NCBI GenBank assembly: GCA_937910695.1
Contig: CALEMW010000217.1
Span: 1 to 46,202, forward strand
From: an uncultured bacterium
GTDB taxonomy: Bacteria; Krumholzibacteriota; Krumholzibacteriia; LZORAL124-64-63
DNA: 46,202 nucleotides
Direction of reading: 5' to 3'
Shown piece after piece: positions 16,825 through 26,355 of the stretch; within the stretch, counting starts at the first letter, position 1; every line of letters starts with the position of its first letter. The notes under the pieces were generated by a model, which saw only the letters and a list, made by a program, of their open reading frames with translations, was not told the origin of the DNA and searched no databases. A program made the translations under genes and the position numbers.

Positions 16825-17801
16825 AGGTCTTGGTTACCGGCGGCGCAGGTTACATCGGCAGCGTCACCGTCAGGCGGTTGCTGGAGCACGGCCACGATGT
16901 GGAGATTTTCGACGACTTCAGCACCGGGCACCGCAGTGCCGTCCCTGCTGGCCTCCCACTGCACGACAGCAGTCTCCTCGATCCGGAATCCCTGGCCATC
17001 GTGCTGGCTCGTCGTTTCGACGCCGTGGTGCATTTCGCCGCATTCAGCCTGGTGGGCGAGTCGGTGGCGAACCCCCTAAAGTACTGGGGCAACAACGTGG
17101 CCGGCAGCGTGAACCTGGTAGGCGCCGCTCTCGAGGCGGGTGTCCCGCGCTTTGTTTTTTCGTCATCGGCCGCCGTCTACGGCGAGCCCGACGTCGAGAC
17201 CATCGACGAGGATGCGCGTCTTGCCCCGGTCAACCCCTACGGCCGAACCAAGTTGGCGATCGAGTGGGCTCTCGCCGACGCAGCCCGTCAGACGGGAATG
17301 TGCGCCACCGCATTGCGTTACTTCAACGCCTGCGGCGCCGACGGCGCGTTGGGAGAGGACCACGCACCGGAAACACACCTGATTCCGCGGATTCTGCTTT
17401 CCCGAATCGATCCCAACTTCGAATTTCAGATCTTCGGCGACGACTATCCGACCCCAGACGGCACCTGCATCCGCGACTACATCCACGTGCGGGACCTCGC
17501 TGAAGCCCACGTGAAGGCCATCGAGGCGGTGGACCGCCCCGGACTGACGCCCATCAATCTCGGTACGGCGACGGGCCGGTCGGTGCGTGAGATCATCGAT
17601 GTGGCATCACGGGTCGTGGGAGAGGACTTCGCTCCAGTAGTCAGAGGCCGACGTTCCGGAGATCCGGCGCGCCTTGTGGCCTCGAACGCCAAGGCCGAAG
17701 CTGTTCTGGGTTGGCGTCCCGTCGCCAGCGACCTGGAGACCATCCTGGGCGACGCTTGGCGCTGGCACCAAGAACATCCAAGGGGTTACGACGATCGATG
17801 A
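16821..17801 (+). CDS. galE: UDP-glucose 4-epimerase GalE
   Basis: A 326-residue short-chain dehydrogenase/reductase that interconverts UDP-glucose and UDP-galactose. TGGAGYIGS at residues 6-14 binds NAD, SSSAAVYGEP contains the catalytic Ser, and Tyr140/Lys144 (YGRTK) form the catalytic pair. TCIRDYIHVRDLAEAH and NLGTATGRSVREII are GalE signatures. It overlaps uvrA by 4 bp, an unusual pairing of sugar metabolism with DNA repair. It probably supplies galactose units for the LPS or surface sugars implied by kdtA and GT9. UDP-GlcNAc epimerase activity cannot be excluded. Confidence 0.92.
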   Translation: MKVLVTGGAGYIGSVTVRRLLEHGHDVEIFDDFSTGHRSAVPAGLPLHDSSLLDPESLAIVLARRFDAVVHFAAFSLVGESVANPLKYWGNNVAGSVNLVGAALEAGVPRFVFSSSAAVYGEPDVETIDEDARLAPVNPYGRTKLAIEWALADAARQTGMCATALRYFNACGADGALGEDHAPETHLIPRILLSRIDPNFEFQIFGDDYPTPDGTCIRDYIHVRDLAEAHVKAIEAVDRPGLTPINLGTATGRSVREIIDVASRVVGEDFAPVVRGRRSGDPARLVASNAKAEAVLGWRPVASDLETILGDAWRWHQEHPRGYDDR

Positions 17802-17871
17802 TGGTGATGGGAGTGGTCACATCGCCGGTTCCGATGTATGATCCTGCGGTTCAAAAACAACCGTGCGGCGC

Positions 17872-17900
17872 TTGACAGGGGGGAGTCCGGAGTGTTTTAT
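17872..17900 (+). promoter_or_regulatory. tRNA operon promoter
   Basis: A perfect TTGACA (17872-17877), a 17-bp spacer and TTTTAT (17895-17900) lie 34 bp before tRNA-Phe. Confidence 0.75.
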
Positions 17901-17934
17901 TCCCGGACCGCCGCCGCGCGGGACAAGGGAACAT

Positions 17935-18010
17935 GCCTGGGTAGCTCAGTTGGTAGAGCACCGCACTGAAAATGCGGGTGTCGGTGGTTCAAATCCGCCC
18001 CCAGGCACCA
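17935..18010 (+). tRNA. tRNA-Phe (GAA)
   Basis: A 76-nt cloverleaf with encoded CCA. Acceptor GCCTGGG pairs with CCCAGGC; the anticodon loop CTGAAAA gives GAA; the T-loop is TTCAAAT. The promoter is 34 bp upstream, and tRNA-Thr follows after 17 bp. Confidence 0.97.
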
Positions 18011-18027
18011 CTTCCCACCTTGATCGG

Positions 18028-18103
18028 GCCGATGTAGCTCAGCTGGTAGAGCAGCTCACTCGTAATGAGCAGGTCTGGGGTTCGAGTCCCCACATCGGCT
18101 CCA
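18028..18103 (+). tRNA. tRNA-Thr (CGT)
   Basis: A 76-nt cloverleaf with encoded CCA. Acceptor GCCGATG pairs with CATCGGC; the anticodon loop CTCGTAA gives CGT, reading ACG, a frequent codon in GC-rich genomes. It is likely co-transcribed with tRNA-Phe. Confidence 0.97.
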
Positions 18104-18149
18104 CATTCCCCCCCTTGACTGACGGATTATGTGGACGCCCGGCCCGGGT

Positions 18150-18167
18150 AGCGCTTTTTGCGCTTTT
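18150..18167 (+). terminator. Possible terminator after the tRNA pair
   Basis: AGCGC-TTTTT-GCGCT followed by TTT: a short 5-bp stem with a T-rich loop and tail. It lies 30 bp upstream of the glmM start and may be weak. No clear glmM promoter is seen in the 93-bp gap, so partial read-through is possible. Confidence 0.4.
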
Positions 18168-18196
18168 GGCCGCCTGTCTCATTGGAAGGAACCTCC

Positions 18197-19540
18197 ATGG
18201 GCTTGAAAATCAGTGTTTCTGGGATCAGGGGTATCATCGGCGACGGTTTGGACGCCGTGGTCGCTGCCCGTTGGGCTGCGAGCTTCGGCCGTTGGCTGCC
18301 GCCGGGACCCGTGGTGGTGGGTCGGGATAGCCGCCCATCCGGCCCGATGATCTTCCAGGCCGTCTCCGCCTCGCTGATGTCCACGGGTCATCAGGTCGTC
18401 GACATCGGTCTGGCGACCACGCCGACCACCGAGATGATGGTTCAGGAGTCCGACGCCGTGGGCGGCGTGATCATCACGGCGAGCCACAATCCCCAGCCCT
18501 GGAACGCACTGAAGCTGCTTCAGCACGAGGGGTTGTTCCTCAGCGCCGACGAAAATCGCGAGCTCGTGGCTCTGCATATCGACGACCTGGCCGGGCATGT
18601 ACCCTGGGACTGTCTCGGCGCGATCGTCCAACGCGATGACGCCGACGACCTTCATCTCGACGCTTTGATGGCGTTGCCCTGGCTCGACCGTGATGCGATC
18701 GCCGCCAAGAAACTGACGGTGGCCGTCGATGCCGTAGAGGGTGCCGGAGGCTTCATCGTGCCGGCTCTGCTCGAACGCTTGGGCTGCACCTGTGTGCCGC
18801 TCTACTGTGGATGCTCGGGGCTGTTCCCCCATCCCGCAGAGCCCACACCCGCCAATCTGCAAGGCCTCGGCAAAGCCGTCACCGCCGCCGGGGCGGACCT
18901 GGGCTTCGCCGTGGATCCCGATGTGGACCGGTTGGTCCTGGTCGACCACGAGGGCACGGTGTTGAGCGAAGAACTGACCCTGGCGGTCTGCGTAGACTTC
19001 CTGCTCGGTCGGGAGCCGGGCGACGTGGTGATCAACCTGTCGACGACAGGCCTGGTGGAGATCGTGGCGGCCCGTCACGGATCCAAGGTCCGCCGGACTC
19101 CGGTGGGCGAAGCGAACGTGGTGGCGGACATGCTTTCCCACGGCGCCGTGGTCGGAGGCGAGGGCAATGGGGGAATCATCTACCCGGCCTTACATCCGGG
19201 GCGCGATGCTCTGGTGGGTATCGCCATGGTTCTGCAGCAGATGGCCGATACGGGCAAGTCGCTGCGGGAGATCGTCGACGGATATCCTCCCGTCGCGATG
19301 GTAAAAGACAAGTTCGATCAAGAATCTCCGCTGGCGGCCGATATTGTCACCGATCGTATGGCGGCGCTGGGCGTCGGTACGATCGACGGCCGTGACGGCG
19401 TGCGCTGGCAGGGGCCTGACGCCTGGGTTCATGTGCGTGCATCGAACACCGAACCTATTGTCCGTATCATCGCCGAAGCGGCAACCGAACATGAAGCGCG
19501 AGCGCTCATCGAGCGGACCCGTGCGCTGATCAAGGATTGA
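18197..19540 (+). CDS. glmM: Phosphoglucosamine mutase GlmM, Bacteroidetes-like form
   Basis: A 447-residue alpha-D-phosphohexomutase. Ser96 in TASHNP is the phosphoserine; DPDVDRL is the metal-binding loop; GEGNGGIIYP and RASNTEPIVRI are the sugar- and phosphate-binding loops. It begins KISVSGIRG, not FGTDGIRG, and TASHNP continues QPWNALKLL, both features of the phosphoglucosamine mutases of Bacteroidetes. Immediate linkage to glmS (16 bp) supports conversion of glucosamine-6-P to glucosamine-1-P for UDP-GlcNAc; phosphomannomutase activity is the main alternative. ATG 18197 is chosen for GGAAGGA 6 nt upstream, over an earlier Met at 18158. Confidence 0.88.
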   Translation: MGLKISVSGIRGIIGDGLDAVVAARWAASFGRWLPPGPVVVGRDSRPSGPMIFQAVSASLMSTGHQVVDIGLATTPTTEMMVQESDAVGGVIITASHNPQPWNALKLLQHEGLFLSADENRELVALHIDDLAGHVPWDCLGAIVQRDDADDLHLDALMALPWLDRDAIAAKKLTVAVDAVEGAGGFIVPALLERLGCTCVPLYCGCSGLFPHPAEPTPANLQGLGKAVTAAGADLGFAVDPDVDRLVLVDHEGTVLSEELTLAVCVDFLLGREPGDVVINLSTTGLVEIVAARHGSKVRRTPVGEANVVADMLSHGAVVGGEGNGGIIYPALHPGRDALVGIAMVLQQMADTGKSLREIVDGYPPVAMVKDKFDQESPLAADIVTDRMAALGVGTIDGRDGVRWQGPDAWVHVRASNTEPIVRIIAEAATEHEARALIERTRALIKD

Positions 19541-19556
19541 GAACGGGGGCAACTCT

Positions 19557-21380
<1,824 letters not shown>

Positions 21381-21401
21381 ACCCGCCGCGAAAGGACGCC
21401 C

Positions 21402-21785
21402 ATGTCCCGCAAAGTGATCGCCACCGAACATGCGCCCGCCGCCCTCGGCCCCTACAGCCAGGGCATCGTCTCGGGTGGCCTGCTCTTCACCGCCGGGCAG
21501 CTGGGTCTGGACCCGGCCACCGGCAAGTTCGTGGGACCCGGCATCCAGGATCAGGCGCGGTGCGCTCTGAACAACGCCAAGGCTGTTGTCGAGGCCGGCG
21601 GCATGAGCCTGGCCGACGTCGTCAAGGTGACGGTGTTTTTGGCGGACATGAATGATTTCGCCGCGGTGAACGAGATCTATAAGGAATATTTCGACGCTGC
21701 ACCGCCTGCCCGCTCAGCCGTTGAAGTGGCCAGGCTGCCCATCGACGCCCGGATCGAGATCGAGATGATTGCCCACCGCGGTTGA
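21402..21785 (+). CDS. ridA: RidA/YjgF family reactive-enamine deaminase
   Basis: A 127-residue RidA family protein. It hydrolyses reactive enamine/imine intermediates such as 2-aminoacrylate released by PLP enzymes. APAALGPYSQGI, TAGQLGLDP and the C-terminal PPARSAVEVARLP are family signatures; the Arg in PPARS is the key substrate carboxylate contact. The protein acts as a cytoplasmic trimer. AAAGGA precedes the ATG by 8 nt. Its position 21 bp after glmS suggests co-transcription. The family is certain; the exact physiological substrate is not. Confidence 0.93.
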   Translation: MSRKVIATEHAPAALGPYSQGIVSGGLLFTAGQLGLDPATGKFVGPGIQDQARCALNNAKAVVEAGGMSLADVVKVTVFLADMNDFAAVNEIYKEYFDAAPPARSAVEVARLPIDARIEIEMIAHRG

Positions 21786-21797
21786 CCTATATTGCGG

Positions 21798-21827
21798 TTG
21801 GTCGCTTCCGGATCCGTGTATTATGAT
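21798..21827 (+). promoter_or_regulatory. Promoter for selC
   Basis: TTGGTC (21798-21803), an 18-bp spacer and TATGAT (21822-21827) would start transcription a few bases before the tRNA at 21839. Confidence 0.5.
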
Positions 21828-21838
21828 GCCGAGACCGT

Positions 21839-21936
21839 GGGAGTGGATGGGGCCTGGTGGCTTCCCAGGACTTCAAATCCTTGTGTCGGGCGCGACAACC
21901 GTCCGAGGTGGGTTCGATTCCCACACATTCCCGCCA
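21839..21936 (+). tRNA. selC: Selenocysteine tRNA (UCA anticodon)
   Basis: A 98-nt tRNA-Sec with encoded CCA and discriminator G. The D stem has 6 bp closed by the 4-nt loop TGGT (21849-21864), the anticodon loop CTTCAAA gives TCA, and the long variable arm is a 7-bp stem (21886-21892 with 21900-21906). The T-arm is GTGGG-TTCGATT-CCCAC. The acceptor pairs 7 bp (one G-U), with a G-A opposition at the eighth position, where bacterial tRNA-Sec normally pairs. One C-U opposition also interrupts the anticodon stem. It implies UGA recoding in this organism; selA, selB, selD and a selenoprotein gene are not in the window. Confidence 0.93.
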
Positions 21937-21954
21937 GTCCGCACCGCCCGAGAT

Positions 21955-21979
21955 GGACGCGGCCCAGGCCGCGTCCTTT
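21955..21979 (+). terminator. Hairpin terminator after selC
   Basis: A perfect 9-bp stem (21955-21963 with 21968-21976) and 4-nt loop are followed by TTT, 18 bp past the tRNA end. Confidence 0.6.
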
Positions 21980-22013
21980 GACGCTGAGCCCTTGCGACGA
22001 TCCGGGGAGATCC

Positions 22014-22910
22014 ATGTCCAGCGCTGCGGTCATCCTCAACCCCATCGCCGGCGCGGCGCGGGGTCGTCTTGACGCTGCTGGGCTCCGAGAACTCCTGAAA
22101 CCACTGGGAATCGAGGCCGAGATCCTGGCCACTCGCGCCGCCGGCGAGGCCGCCGATTATGCGGCGGCGGCGACGGGGCACCATCCTTTGGTGATCGTGG
22201 CCGGAGGCGACGGCACGGTCAGCGAAGTGGCCCGAGGCCTGAACGGCACCGGGACTCCGCTGGCGGTATTGCCCTGCGGCAGCGGCAACGACTTTGCCCA
22301 GGGACTCGGGATCCGCGATATCGCCGCGGGCGTCGCAGCCATTCAAAGCGGGCGTGAGATCTTCGTGGATACGGCACGCTTTGCAGACCGCTTCTTCGTG
22401 AACTCCTGCGGGTTGTTCATGAACGGTGAGGTGTCGTTGCGTGCGGCTGGCGTGCCCAGGATCTGGGGCCGGTGGCGTTATCCCATTGCTACGCTCGTCG
22501 AAATCGGCCGGCGGCGGACTGTACGGGCGACGTGGCGATTCGAAACGGACGACGGGCCGCTGGTCGTTGAGGACGACTGGACCCTCGTCGAGGCCGGCAA
22601 CGGTGTGCAGTGCGGCGGCGGTTTCCGGCTCACACCCAACGCCGATCCAGGAGATGGCCGGTTGGACTTCTGCATGGTCCGCGCCATGCCGTTGCATGCA
22701 TTGCTGAGAACCCTGCCGAAGACGATCGACGGCGGGCACCTGGCCAGTCCTTATGTGTTGTACCCCAGGGCCACGGCGGCAGAGGTCGTTACCGAGACGT
22801 CCCTGGCCGTCCATTGGGACGGCGAGGCGGCGAGGATTCCGGCGGGCACGTGGCGCTTTCAAGTTGAACCCGCAGCCTTGCGGGTCCTGGTACCGGAGGC
22901 GAAGTCATGA
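22014..22910 (+). CDS. Diacylglycerol kinase family lipid kinase (YegS/BmrU-like)
   Basis: A 298-residue protein of the DAGK catalytic family. ILNPIAG starts the fold; GGDGT at 64-68 is the ATP-binding loop; LPCGSGNDFAQ is the second family signature. The C-terminal half holds the beta-sandwich lipid-binding domain with GGGFRLTPNADPGDGRLD. Members phosphorylate diacylglycerol, undecaprenol-type or sphingoid lipids; which is used here is not clear. ATG 22014 has GGGGAG 5 nt upstream; the frame is open further 5' only through selC and the terminator. The next gene overlaps by 4 bp. Confidence 0.85.
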   Translation: MSSAAVILNPIAGAARGRLDAAGLRELLKPLGIEAEILATRAAGEAADYAAAATGHHPLVIVAGGDGTVSEVARGLNGTGTPLAVLPCGSGNDFAQGLGIRDIAAGVAAIQSGREIFVDTARFADRFFVNSCGLFMNGEVSLRAAGVPRIWGRWRYPIATLVEIGRRRTVRATWRFETDDGPLVVEDDWTLVEAGNGVQCGGGFRLTPNADPGDGRLDFCMVRAMPLHALLRTLPKTIDGGHLASPYVLYPRATAAEVVTETSLAVHWDGEAARIPAGTWRFQVEPAALRVLVPEAKS

Positions 22911-23533
22911 GCCTGGTTCGCATGATGTCGGTGATCGTTCTGCTCTGCAGTTCCGTCGCCGTGTGCGCGACCGAGGTCGAGAGTGGACCTGCTGGGGAGG
23001 AACCGTCCGTGGCGGTCCTCGATTCGACGTTGACCTTGATGGGCGGCACCGTCGAAATCGGCGGCTTGCGGCCGAATGTGTCGCCGACTGCCGCGGTGCT
23101 CATGACACCTGTTTTCCCCGGTTGGGGTCAGATGGCCGCTGACAACGGCTGGCGTTCGGTGGCAGTTTTCGCCTTCGACATGTTCTATATGACCAGGGCG
23201 ATCATGCACGACCGCAAGGCCGAGAGGTCCCGGGCGCGTCTGGCTCACCTGGATCCCGGAGGCTTCAACGACTATTATCACGACAAGCCGGGACAAGGCA
23301 CCGTGTACGTGAAGGAACATATCGAGAGCATGCGCGACAACTTCTGGTGGGCCGGCAGCATCCTGTTGATCGCCGCCCTCGACGCCTACGTCGGCGCGCA
23401 CTTGCAGAACTTCGACCGTGACGATGCGCCGGTTCCCGAGGGCTGGGACCCCGCCGACGTACCACAACCAGTGGAACTGCCGACCGCATCGCCTGTCGGC
23501 GTCGTGCTGATGAGCTGGCGTACCAGCTTTTGA
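22907..23533 (+). CDS. DUF5683-like (PGWGQ) exported protein
   Basis: A 208-residue protein with a signal peptide (about residues 1-21) and a conserved block PTAAVLMTPVFPGWGQ, followed by two hydrophobic segments (VAVFAFDMFYM and WWAGSILLIAALDAYVGAHL). PGWGQ with this layout is typical of DUF5683, common in Bacteroidetes and related phyla; its function is unknown. The C-terminus is Pro-rich, then ends in a short strand. ATGA overlap with the lipid-kinase gene suggests coupled translation and perhaps a shared envelope role. Mature protein probably sits in the periplasm or envelope. Confidence 0.75.
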   Translation: MSLVRMMSVIVLLCSSVAVCATEVESGPAGEEPSVAVLDSTLTLMGGTVEIGGLRPNVSPTAAVLMTPVFPGWGQMAADNGWRSVAVFAFDMFYMTRAIMHDRKAERSRARLAHLDPGGFNDYYHDKPGQGTVYVKEHIESMRDNFWWAGSILLIAALDAYVGAHLQNFDRDDAPVPEGWDPADVPQPVELPTASPVGVVLMSWRTSF

Positions 23534-23554
23534 CACCTGAACGATCGTGAAACG

Positions 23555-25348
23555 ATGGACCAGTACCGCAATTTTTGCATCATCGCGCATATCGACCATG
23601 GCAAGTCCACTCTGGCGGACCGTCTGCTCGAGCTGACAGGCACCGTCATCGGCAAGGATCGTAAGGCTCAGGTGCTGGACTCCATGGACCTGGAGCAGGA
23701 ACGCGGCATCACCATCAAGAGCCATCCGATCCGCATGGAGTATGCAGCGCAGGACGGCCGTACCTATACGCTCAACCTCATCGACACGCCCGGCCACGTG
23801 GACTTTCACTACGAAGTGTCCCGGAGCCTTGCAGCCTGCGAGGGCGCCATCCTGGTCGTCGATGCGGCCCAGGGGATTCAGGCCCAGACCATCAACAACC
23901 TCTATCTGGCCGTTGAACACAACCTGACGATCCTGCCGGTCATCAACAAGATCGATCTGCCGGCCGCCGACCCCGATGCGGTGACCGACCAGATCGTCGA
24001 TCTGATCGGCTGCGATGCCTCGGAAGTCATCAGGGTCAGCGCCAAGACCGGAGAGGGCGTCGACGCGCTGCTCGAGGCCATCGTCGCCCAGGTGCCGCCG
24101 CCGGCAGGCGATGTGAAGGCCCAGGCCCAGGCCCTCATCTTCGACTCCATCTTCGATCCCTACGTCGGTGCGGTGGCGTACGTGCGCATGATGCAGGGCA
24201 CCATTGCCAAGGGGCAGCGCATCCGTCTGATCCAGCAGCAGCGTGATCACGAGGTGGGGGAGATCGGCTGGTTCCGACTCAGCCGCGTCCCGCGCAAGGA
24301 GCTGAGCGCGGGGGAGGTGGGGTACATCGCCACCGGCGCCAAGGACGTGCGCCACATCCGCGTGGGCGACACCGTGACCCTCGTGGACGATCCCTGTCTC
24401 GAGGCCATGTCCGGGTATTCGGAAGCGAAGCCCATGGTCTTCAGCGGCTTCTATCCCACCGACAACGACGACTACGACAACCTCAAGGACGCCCTGCAGA
24501 AGCTGCAGCTCAACGATGCGGCCCTGACTTTCGAGCCCGAGAAGAGCGCGGCCCTCGGCTTCGGTTTTCGCTGCGGGTTCCTCGGGCTGCTGCACCTGGA
24601 GATCATCCAGGAGCGTCTCGAGCGCGAATACGACCTGAACCTCATCGCGACCCTGCCCAATGTGGAGTACGAGGTCGTGGACAAGGATGGCAAGATCCTG
24701 CTGGTGGAGAACCCGGCGCTGATGCCGCCGTCCCAGGAGATCACCGATGTCCGCGAACCCTTCGTACGCCTGTCGGTGATCTCGCCCAAGGAGTTCATCG
24801 GCGCAATCATCCAGATCACCCTCGAGCGCCGGGGCACCCAGCGCAAGATGGAGTACATCGACACCGAGCGGGTGAACATCGAGTTCGACCTGCCGCTGTC
24901 GGAGCTGGTGGTCGACTACTACGACAAGCTCAAGTCGGTGACCCGCGGCTATGCCTCGATGGACTACGAGTACACCGAGCACCGCGCGGGCAACCTGATC
25001 AAGCTCGACATCATGATCAACGGCGAGCCCGTCGACGCCCTGGCCTTCATCGTGCACCGCGACAAGGCCCACCACTGGGGCATGGAGATCTGCCGCAAGC
25101 TCAAGGAGCTCATCCCGCGTCAGATGTTCCAGGTGGCGATCCAGGCCGCCATCGGCAACCGCGTGATCGCGCGGACGAACGTCAAGGCGTTCCGCAAGAA
25201 CGTGACCGCCAAATGTTACGGCGGCGATATTTCCCGCAAGCGCAAGCTGCTCGAGAAGCAGAAGGCAGGCAAGCGCCGCATGAAGCAGGTGGGGTCAGTG
25301 GAAATTCCCCAGGAAGCCTTCATGGCCGTGCTGAAGGTAGAGCGCTGA
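23555..25348 (+). CDS. lepA: Elongation factor 4 (LepA)
   Basis: A 597-residue translational GTPase that acts on ribosomes, back-translocating or aiding assembly. GTPase motifs are AHIDHGKST (11-19), DTPGHVDF and NKIDLP. Domain II follows, and then the LepA-specific C-terminal domain with lysine/arginine-rich KCYGGDISRKRKLLEKQK. Length matches the family. It lies 21 bp after the DUF5683 gene and 32 bp before lepB, the same lepA-lepB order as in E. coli. Confidence 0.98.
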   Translation: MDQYRNFCIIAHIDHGKSTLADRLLELTGTVIGKDRKAQVLDSMDLEQERGITIKSHPIRMEYAAQDGRTYTLNLIDTPGHVDFHYEVSRSLAACEGAILVVDAAQGIQAQTINNLYLAVEHNLTILPVINKIDLPAADPDAVTDQIVDLIGCDASEVIRVSAKTGEGVDALLEAIVAQVPPPAGDVKAQAQALIFDSIFDPYVGAVAYVRMMQGTIAKGQRIRLIQQQRDHEVGEIGWFRLSRVPRKELSAGEVGYIATGAKDVRHIRVGDTVTLVDDPCLEAMSGYSEAKPMVFSGFYPTDNDDYDNLKDALQKLQLNDAALTFEPEKSAALGFGFRCGFLGLLHLEIIQERLEREYDLNLIATLPNVEYEVVDKDGKILLVENPALMPPSQEITDVREPFVRLSVISPKEFIGAIIQITLERRGTQRKMEYIDTERVNIEFDLPLSELVVDYYDKLKSVTRGYASMDYEYTEHRAGNLIKLDIMINGEPVDALAFIVHRDKAHHWGMEICRKLKELIPRQMFQVAIQAAIGNRVIARTNVKAFRKNVTAKCYGGDISRKRKLLEKQKAGKRRMKQVGSVEIPQEAFMAVLKVER

Positions 25349-25380
25349 ACAGGCATCCCCGGAAGGGGGAGGAGGACGAC

Positions 25381-26355
25381 ATGGCCAAGTTCGCAGCCCG
25401 CAAGACGGCGCAGCCGCAACCCGCGACCGCTCGTCTCGGCACCTGGCGCCGATTGTGGGCCGACCACATCAAGCCCATCCTTACGGCCGTGATGGTGGCC
25501 CTGCTGATCCGTCAGTTCGTGATCCAGGCTTTCCGCATTCCGACAGGTTCGATGGAGAAAACCCTGCTGGTCGGGGACTTCCTCTTCGTCAACAAGTTCC
25601 TCTACGGCGCCGAAACGCCTGAGCGTCTCCGCGTGCCGTTGGTCAACTGGACGCTCTTGAGTGGGCTGCCCGTCTTCAAGTTCCCGGCGATCCGCCAACC
25701 TCAGCAGGGCGACATCATCGTCTTCGAATATCCCCTGGACCGCGACCAGGACTACATCAAGCGCTGTGTGGCCGTGGCGGGAGACCGGGTCGAAGTGCGC
25801 AACGGGCTGCTCTTCGTCAACGGCAAGGAGTACGAGGACGACCTCGATTCTCCCGGGCTCGACACCTCGATGCGCCCCGACGATGCGCGTGTCAAACCGC
25901 ACACGAACCATGATCCGGCGCGGGCGACCCAGGTGCTCAACCAGGAGTTCGGACTCGCGGAGTCGTTGGCGGTGCGCAGCATGACGCCGCGGCTGTTTCT
26001 CGAGCTCTTCGAGGCGGCCCTGGCCGGCGGCGCCGGTCTCGACGCAGCGGTCGTGAGTCCGCACCTCGAAGCCTTGCGCAGCCATGTGATCGAGGAGCAG
26101 ATTCTGACCATGCCGAGGCTGCTGCCCCACCTGCAGGCTCTGCGAGATCATGCCAAGGAGATCAGGGCCCCTTACGTGGTTCCCGAAGGTTTTCTGTTCA
26201 TGATGGGCGACAACCGCTTCAACAGCGCCGACAGCCGCTACTGGGGACCCCTCGACGTGGATCTCATCAAGGGCAAGGCGATCTTCCTCTATTGGTCGTG
26301 GGACAAGGAGCGGACACTGCCCCGCTTCAGTCGCCTCGGCGATCTGATCCGGTGA
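25381..26355 (+). CDS. lepB: Signal peptidase I with an internal helical insertion
   Basis: A 324-residue membrane-bound serine protease that cleaves Sec signal peptides. One membrane segment (about 31-50) precedes the catalytic Ser57 in RIPTGSMEKTL; Lys127 in DYIKRCVAVAGD is the general base; GDNRFNSADSRYWGP (from 276) is the late conserved box. Between the Lys box and GDNR there is a segment of about 110 residues (155-262), far longer than in short signal peptidases and mostly predicted helix with many Leu/Ala. The ATG has a strong GGAGGAGG upstream. hemW begins in its stop codon. Confidence 0.93.
   Translation: MAKFAARKTAQPQPATARLGTWRRLWADHIKPILTAVMVALLIRQFVIQAFRIPTGSMEKTLLVGDFLFVNKFLYGAETPERLRVPLVNWTLLSGLPVFKFPAIRQPQQGDIIVFEYPLDRDQDYIKRCVAVAGDRVEVRNGLLFVNGKEYEDDLDSPGLDTSMRPDDARVKPHTNHDPARATQVLNQEFGLAESLAVRSMTPRLFLELFEAALAGGAGLDAAVVSPHLEALRSHVIEEQILTMPRLLPHLQALRDHAKEIRAPYVVPEGFLFMMGDNRFNSADSRYWGPLDVDLIKGKAIFLYWSWDKERTLPRFSRLGDLIR

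Noticed and set aside
17863-18330. Open frame of 155 residues with AQLVEHRTENAGVGGSNPPPGT
   Set aside because: This is the well-known false protein read through tRNA genes; it covers tRNA-Phe and tRNA-Thr.
19541-19556. glmS ribozyme
   Set aside because: Only 16 bp separate glmM and glmS, too short for the ribozyme.
21792-22013. N-terminal extension of the lipid kinase through selC
   Set aside because: It would translate the tRNA and terminator; ATG 22014 has its own ribosome site.
22859-25075. 738-residue antisense frame
   Set aside because: It is a shadow of lepA and the DUF5683 gene; high GC at third codon positions keeps antisense frames open. No domain is visible.
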